Source: Temnopleurus reevesii
Lineage: Eukaryota > Echinodermata > Echinoidea > Temnopleuroida > Temnopleuridae
Length of the DNA stretch: 25,308 bases
Assembly (NCBI GenBank): GCA_036244855.1
Contig: BQKZ01006852.1
Coordinates: 16,930-42,237, forward strand
Reading direction: 5' to 3'
Positions within the stretch are counted from its first letter, which is position 1. Every line of letters starts with the position of its first letter. The position numbers and the translations under genes are program-made. Positions 19,463 to 25,308 of the stretch are shown in pieces. Under the pieces are notes generated by a model. The model saw only the letters and a program-made list of their open reading frames with translations. It was not told the DNA's origin and made no database searches.

Positions 19463-20721
19463 ATAAAGAAAAAACAGAAGAATATTGATAGGAAATGTTT
19501 ATACCCCAGCTCCAGTTCAGCAAACTTGCAACATAAAGGTTTTATGCTTTATACACTTGTAGTTTTTACATAAAGTACCCATCTAGCATAGCCTGTTTTT
19601 GTATAGTCTGTTTTTTTTTTAATTGATAAAGTTGTATCAGATCTTGTCATCTGACAGGATGACAAGATTTGGCTCAGGTCCTCTTCATGTGACTTGGAAA
19701 GCATCCGATTGATGAAACATTGTAATCCATATTTCTATGATTGGTGTTGACAGCTATTACACATTAGAAACGTAATCCTAATAGCCACTGACACATTTCT
19801 GCATTACAGCATTAGCGCTGAATTTGTTGTAGGATTTAAGGCAAAAAAAAAATTTGTTTGGATGCCCTCCACCGGCCGATCCTCTGAAAATGGCTCGATC
19901 TGAATTTAATTTTTGTTGCTTTTCTCTATCGAGAAATCATTTAAATCATACTGTAAGGAAACTTATTGAATTATACCTGTAAAGTCTTTTCCAGTTGTTC
20001 TTTGGCTACTGTACACTGTACTGTTAGCAGGAGGGACAAAGGCTTGGGACTAACGAAACAACCTCCATTCACGCATCAAGCATGTAGCAAGATGGACTCA
20101 AAAGAAATTTCCATCCATCTCATTCTGTGGAAAAATGTTGAACAAGAGTGGCAACTGGGACTTTCTTTTGTGATCAGGAAGCCCATTGTGAATGCTTGAA
20201 TCAAGTTGTTTACTTTGTCCAGATCTGTTGTCCCTTCTGCTTACAGTGCTTTGAACTCCCTTCTCCCTTCGTTATATTTTGATTTGATTGGAAATGAAAA
20301 TGAAATAAACTGAAACTGAAAAACTGAAAATTTCTACAATGTATAAGTCTAAATTCGCTCATGAATTATTTGAGTTATGCTTGAAAGATGAAGAAATAGT
20401 ACAACCACCCTTTTCCGACTGACCAACGCTTTTTCTAAAAAATGGCACTAGAGGGCTTCCAAACAATTTTTTTGCTGCCTAACGGACCAGGGGAAATGGT
20501 GAATTCCTGGACCTCTTCCTGATGTGTGATCTAGAGTCTAATTGATTACCTGCTGTTGGCTATGATCTGTCTCTTCTTTCAAAGTGTCATGCACTATTGT
20601 GAGATCCATGTCTGGAATATGAAATAGGTTGTTTAGAGCTCATTTTCACCTGGGTTGTTGTGGATGTACTATTTCATCAAATTCAATAAATTTCCTATCT
20701 CTTCTCCAGAGGAGATAGTGG

Positions 20722-20960
20722 AAACGTCATGGTGTAGTGGTTCTGATCCTTGCCTTTTAATAATCAAGAAGGCTGATGCTTCAAATCCTAACCATGGTTT
20801 CCTTTGGAAAGAAATTCTTCCACAACATGCTGCACTCAACCCAGGTGAAAATAGGTACCTGGCAGGAGTTTATTCCTTGGAATTCTCACTGAAGTGCTAG
20901 TGGCTTGCAAGACAGATATAGCCAGGGTAATAATATTGTATCAGGTGCAGTAGAGTATAC
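20722..20960 (+). mobile_element. tRNA-derived SINE in duplication unit 1
   Basis: A-box TGGTGTAGTGG (20730-20740), B-box GCTTCAAATCC (20778-20788), then the body word CATGCTGCACTCAACCCAGG and GGTACCTGGCAGGAG. The spacing of the two boxes suits an RNA polymerase III internal promoter. Confidence 0.8.
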
Positions 20961-21266
20961 AGTGATTATGTGAATGGACCTATTATTATTATTTAGCCTA
21001 ACGGACTAGGAGAAATGAATTCCTGGACCTCTTCCTGATGTGTGATTTAGAGTCTAATTGATTACCTGCTGTTGGCTATGATCTGTCTCTTCTTTCAAAG
21101 TGTCATGCACTATTGTGAGATCTATGTCTGGAATAAGAAATAAGTTGTTAATTTGTGAGCTCTCACATTTTTGCCTGGGATTTTACCTGGGTTGAGAGCA
21201 GCATGTTGTGAATAAATTTCAACAAATTTAGTGGATAAATTTCTATCTTGTAGAGAAGAGATAAGT

Positions 21267-21495
21267 GGAAACGTCATGGTGTAGTGGTTCTGATCCTTGC
21301 TTTTAATCAAGAAGGCTGATGCCTCGAATCCTAACCATGGTGTTGATTTCCTTTGTAAAGAAATTCCTCCACAACATGCTGCACTCAACCCAGGTGAAAA
21401 TTGGTACCTGGCAGGAGGAATGCTTTCAGAGCACCTGAGTGGCTTGCACGGCAGTAATATAACCAGGGTAATAATATCAAGTGCAGTAGAGTATA
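21267..21495 (+). mobile_element. tRNA-derived SINE in duplication unit 2
   Basis: A-box TGGTGTAGTGG (21277-21287) and B-box GCCTCGAATCC (21321-21331), the latter closer to the tRNA consensus than that of unit 1. Its 3' part is retained through GAGTGGCTTGCACGGCAG. Confidence 0.8.
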
Positions 21496-21608
21496 CGCAG
21501 CACAACATGCTATCTATATTGTATTATTATTATTATTATCAGAACCTCCTGAAAACTGCTGTATAGAACAGTAAAGGGTCAAACCTAATTTTTCACATGG
21601 AGAATCAT

Positions 21609-21850
21609 TGGGTGACTTCAAGTATGGTGTTCGGTGTTGGTGTTGGTGTTGAGAGAGCAAAACGGTCCGTAAACTGAGGTCAAACACCATTGGTCAGTTT
21701 ACAGAAGTGATACAGAAATGACCGGAAATACGTCAGAATCTTGCGAGGTCTACTCCAAACACCGACAGACTTCAAGTTTGGTGTTGAGGCTGGTGTTAGT
21801 TTTACTGCAACACCAGCACCAGCTTTCAACACCATACTTGAAGTCACCCA
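21609..21850. mobile_element. Nested inverted-repeat element
   Basis: Ends TGGGTGACTTCAAGTATGGT are perfectly inverted at 21609 and 21850. The right half is itself a foldback: 21766-21797 (GACTTCAAGTTTGGTGTTGA...) pairs with 21809-21845. GGTGTT words recur in the arms. The open frames on both strands here come from the symmetry. Confidence 0.8.
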
Positions 21851-22628
21851 TTGCATCATTGGTGTAAATCCTTTTCTGGAGTGTTGGTGTGCCAAACATA
21901 CATCTTTATGTGAAGGTGCAAATTTTGAGCCTAAAATACATTTTGAGCCCAAAACACTTGATGTACTGAACCTCAAAAAGCTCTAGTGTAGCTTGCCCAA
22001 CATATCAACATTGACAAAATGCTTTTTAAAACTGTGTGAATGTGTGAACTGTATGAATCATTGCGACTTAGATCCACTTACGGTATTTCTCAGAAAAGGC
22101 GTCTTGACTAAACGACACATTCTCATGTAAAAAAGAAAGGAAATGAGGTCCCCCATAACGGAATAAAGCTATTAGGATCAAGCCTAAATCAATTTTATTT
22201 ACTAAGCTTGTTAGACACTCTGAACATGTGATTTGACACATTATTTATTTCACAAAAGTTTTGGAATTGGTGTAGATAGCCGGTGCTGCACCAGCCTGAG
22301 TTTCCTTGATCCTGAGATTTTAGCCAGATCAGCTATCCTCTCAATTTAGCTCGAGATTCAGTAGCCGGGTGCACTATCCCACTTAGGGAAAATCTATCTC
22401 GAGATGAAAAGTGTCCTCCTCCATGATTTAGCTCGAGATTGTTAGGTCCGAGCTGCCCGACTCCAGGTAATTAAAACAAGAATCACCACTGGAAAACAAA
22501 CGTGATGGGCTTGTGTGACCTTGATGTGAAAACGGCCTGAGGCAAATAAAACCGAGCGCGTCTTAACAGTGGAAAATACGAGCGAGTTAGTGAGCTATTT
22601 CCCGAATTAGCTCACTATTTTGGAAATT

Positions 22629-22648
22629 AGCCCAAGGTACCTTGGGCT
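22629..22648. repeat. 20-bp perfect palindrome
   Basis: AGCCCAAGGTACCTTGGGCT. It sits in a zone where GCTCGAGAT and AATTAGCTCACTA recur (22345-22690), probably part of decayed foldback elements. Confidence 0.7.
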
Positions 22649-22687
22649 TGTGAAGCTCGAGATATCTCCGTGAATTAGCTCACTATA

Positions 22688-22792
22688 TTTGCGTCTGCAC
22701 TGCAAATTAGCTTGATTTAGTTCTGATCGGGCTATTTACTCTTATCAGAACTAGTGAGCCAATTAAAAAATTTGCTGTAGTGCAGATGCAGC
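22688..22792. mobile_element. Foldback element, about 105 bp
   Basis: TGCGTCTGCACTGCAAATT at the left pairs with AATTTGCTGTAGTGCAGATG at the right with two indels. GTTCTGAT and ATCAGAAC pair inside. Confidence 0.6.
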
Positions 22793-22800
22793 TAGTAACT

Positions 22801-23441
22801 TGGTATGCTGTACAATTTTTACCAACTCACTACCCCAGGACGAACGTGAAAACAAGTAGTGTATCATCCATGAAGAACAATGCACTTTTGAATGAGATCC
22901 AGGGTTGTGATTATTTTATACCAAATTTGGTGGAAAAACAGGAATAGAAGCGCTGTAAATAATCAAATGATGTCCGAAATGCCTCGTAAACAACAAAGCT
23001 ACATAGCATTGCTATAGCCTAGTTGTTCAGCGAGGTGGAAATTTGCTGAGATTTTATACAATTGTGCATTTCATAGTTATAAAACCAGTGGCTTGCAGAG
23101 AATCTGTGTTGTTTATCATCAAATATTGACCGTTTTTTGTTAAACTGTGCACAACTTTTCCATACTGTTCCCTGTCATGAAATGCTGCATCTTGTGAAAG
23201 CCGGAATTAGAGTTTTGAAATGACATACTGTGTAAATCAGAATATTTTGTTACATTTTATCGCTATTCAATCCCTTAACAATTTGGTCCAGTGATCCCAC
23301 TGTCCTCAAATTTATAAAATTGTTTTGAATTGTACTGTACAGCTCAATTTCACTCATGGTACTATGTACCACAGTTTCATAATCATTGTAAACAATTTGT
23401 GAAATATGAACACTAAAACATAAAATTTCATCCTCATTGGG
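22801..23441. other. No feature recognised
   Basis: AT-rich sequence without a credible coding frame or repeat. Confidence 0.5.
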
Positions 23442-23648
23442 TACTGTACATAAGCCAATATTTTGGCGTACAGATATTTTCGCGATTTCTGACCAGTTTG
23501 ACACATTGGCGTGTTGTTATTTTCACGTTTTTGAAAGTGTTTGTACACGAATGAATGTGCATCATATAGAGTGGAAATTTTCGCGAGGCTATAACCGCGA
23601 AATTAGCGAAAATAAAACCACCGCGAAAATTTCAGCTTATACAGTATA
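23442..23648. mobile_element. MITE-like element with CGCGAAAATTT motifs
   Basis: The end TACTGTACATAAGC and the inverted TACTGTATAAGC bound it. Inside are repeated TTTTCGCG / CGCGAAA words in both orientations. It ends next to the N at 23649. Confidence 0.6.
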
Positions 23649-23678
23649 NGTCCAATTCAGTAACTAAGGTTTTAAATC

Positions 23679-23758
23679 ACTTGCCCACTTGTGCAAGTGA
23701 CAATGTCATTTACTTGCCCACTAGTACAAGTGACAATTTCATAAATTTACTTGCCCAA
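23679..23758. repeat. Short tandem repeat of about 36 bp, two units and a part
   Basis: CTTGCCCACTTGTGCAAGTG and CTTGCCCACTAGTACAAGTG, then a partial third unit CTTGCCCAAG. Each unit contains a small inverted repeat (ACTTG...CAAGT). Confidence 0.75.
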
Positions 23759-24306
23759 GTTCAGCTCTATTTGGTTGCCCCTGGTATGTGGGCATATCAG
23801 TTTGTAGCACCCTGATTTTATGCATGTGGAGTGGTGCTGAAAGTAAAAACAAATTATGTCATTTTTCCCGATCAAATTGACATGCACACCACAGAATGCA
23901 GATCCCCCATCATCAGGTGGATTAGTGGAGGGATTAAGGGGATTAAGTAATCCAGAGAAGAGGTTGGCATCCTCTAGGGTATGATTCATCTTCTTGCATC
24001 CGTTGTGCCTCAAATAATATTCTCATTCATTCGCGGATGTAATTGGAAGTGTTACTCACAAATCAATACTCGATGGCACTACTCGAGTTTTCCCCGATCT
24101 CATATTTTTTTACTAGGCATTGTGGCATGTACTGTTACAGCCAATAGGGGCATTTGCACTACAAATTTAAAGTGATTTTGATCTCAATTTGAACATTGCT
24201 GGTATTCACAATTTAGAGAGGGGATTCAAATCGCGATCCAGATTTGAAACCTAGAAGTACAGCGATCGCTGTATAAAAACAATCACTGCAATCACTAGAA
24301 AATCGC

Positions 24307-24381
24307 GTTCACACTACGAACTGCATTGGGTGATCCTGACAATGATGTCATGATAACGATAATTCACTATATAGTGTGAAC
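24307..24381. mobile_element. Small inverted-repeat segment
   Basis: GTTCACACTA (24307-24316) is inverted as TAGTGTGAAC (24372-24381), probably a MITE relic. The rest of 23759-25180 holds nothing else I can support. Confidence 0.45.
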
Positions 24382-25227
24382 ACCCCTGATGTGGAGTACA
24401 TTGTACTTGCATAGAACTTCACTTTGGAAAATAAGAGGTTCTATCTCATGTTGATAACAATGCACAGTGCGATTTGTCTTGTCAAGTAAAATTTGATAGA
24501 GTGGTGCAAAACTGATACAGTAAAATGTGTATTTTTTTTTTTAGATCAGCATTTGCTTCCAGTGTTGGCAAAATACAAAATGTGCATCAAGAAGCCCTAC
24601 ATAGACTGCCAGGACATATTTACAAACATGTATCTACATTAAATCTCCTATAAAATCTATTAATGATATATTGCTTTCTATTTATGGCTGAAGTCCAAAC
24701 AAAGTTCCTTGTTTTTGTAGCACAGATAGGATGACAACGCCCTTTTAATAGTTGTGTACTGGTATCCAGTGTAAACAGAGGGGTTGTTGTCTCTTCAAGT
24801 TGCAAAGATCAGCGATTACAGGATGAATATTATGAAACGAGCTGATGCTACAGTTACAATTCTTGTATTCATTCTAGCATATTTAGTTCAAACGTCATAA
24901 CCAAAGGATCGCTCCTACAAACCACCAGAAAGATTGTTGTCTGATTTGGTGTTTAGGCGAAACTGCATCTTGCTAATTTATACATAGCTAATCTGAATTC
25001 ACATTCCTTTATATGTGTGAGGCGTTGTAGCCATGAAAAAATGATGCAGAGTTATTTTTGTTATTGAAACGCTGTACATGTGAGTACATAATGTACTATA
25101 CTTTTACAGCAGCTTTTAAAAACTTGTTATTGAATATATGAAACATGACCTCTCCCCAAGCTAATACCTTAAAGTATTCCCGCATAGAATGGCGCCATCT
25201 CTCGTTGAAAGTGCTGCCCTGCTGCAG

Positions 25228-25270
25228 CTACCAACGAGCCAATTGGAGAAATGCCGTGATCGTGACGTCA
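25228..25270. promoter_or_regulatory. CRE palindrome and CCAAT word near the window end
   Basis: TGACGTCA at 25263-25270 is a perfect cAMP response element, and a CCAAT word lies in gagCCAATtgg about 25 bases before it. The local sequence is less AT-rich than its surroundings. It may be the promoter of a gene outside the window. Confidence 0.35.
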
Positions 25271-25308
25271 TCGTATTGCATTAGCTAGCTGCGTGTACCG
25301 CAGCCATA

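Larger units (their letters stand above)
17637..20476. other. Likely intron or intergenic DNA after the MGDK exon
   Basis: No convincing exon. A GGT/GTG-rich patch at 17720-17800, a SINE piece at 18266-18390 and a GAAA run at 19437-19462 are present. Near 20290-20335 AAACTGAAACTG-type repeats follow a possible non-LTR element 3' end, but this is weak. Confidence 0.5.
20477..21540. repeat. Tandem duplication, two units of about 520 bp
   Basis: GCCTAACGGACCAGGGGAAA (20477) and GCCTAACGGACTAGGAGAAA (20996) begin two units that match closely throughout, including GGACCTCTTCCTGATGTGTG, an inner SINE and a GTGCAGTAGAGTATAC stretch. The ends are ATT-repeat runs. The units differ by small indels and by an expansion near 21155-21240. 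Confidence 0.9.

Noticed and set aside
19966..20199. 77-codon open frame with an upstream TTTTCCAG
   Set aside because: In the phase required by the MGDK exon it stops after about ten codons, and the peptide shows no family features.
20290..20335. AAACTGAAACTG repeat as the tail of a non-LTR retrotransposon
   Set aside because: No reverse transcriptase sequence lies upstream, so only a simple repeat can be supported.
21122..21508. 128-codon minus-strand open frame, and its plus-strand partner at 21297-21566
   Set aside because: Both overlap a SINE and a tandem duplication; matching words recur in the neighbouring unit, which shows it is repeat sequence.
1..25308. CRISPR arrays, bacterial operons, tRNA or rRNA genes
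   Set aside because: None seen. Tandem repeats have irregular units, and the only tRNA-like boxes belong to SINEs.

Overview
This window is animal nuclear DNA from a draft assembly. It is AT-rich, has widely spaced GT-AG introns, is dense in short transposon relics, and holds three isolated N bases (2121, 13387, 23649). The Rag GTPase protein, the tRNA-derived SINEs and the frequent tacatgta words fit a marine deuterostome, most likely an echinoderm such as a sea urchin. The species call is inference.

One gene is fully readable: an invertebrate RagA/B GTPase (RRAGA/RRAGB orthologue) on the minus strand. Seven coding exons (17055-17066, 9304-9403, 8465-8531, 7475-7697, 6073-6291, 4286-4493, 3255-3343) join in phase to give 305 residues starting MKKK. 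An alternative or unrelated first exon (10359-10559) would give a 368-residue form with a 67-residue N-terminal extension. The introns hold extra broken copies of RagA exons: one of exon 2 (9756-9842), two of exon 4 (7028-7177, 6818-6967) and one of exon 5 (6361-6494).

Head-to-head with RagA, 459 bp away, a plus-strand first exon (17526-17636, starting MGDKQRPHAR) belongs to a gene I do not recognise. Its later exons were not found. The space between the two genes looks like a shared promoter and carries a CACGTGAC E-box.

Layout: 1-950 pyrimidine-rich low-complexity DNA; 951-3254 intergenic DNA downstream of RagA, with a foldback element; 3255-10559 RagA body with SINEs and MITEs in its introns; 10560-17054 long first intron with tandem repeats, a segmental duplication (12064-13245 and 13388-15160), a piggyBac-type insertion (13755-14517) and a second pyrimidine tract; 17067-17525 promoter; 17526-25308 the orphan exon followed by repeat-rich DNA, including a tandem duplication carrying SINEs (20477-21540) and several foldback elements. 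The window ends in possible promoter DNA with a perfect CRE.
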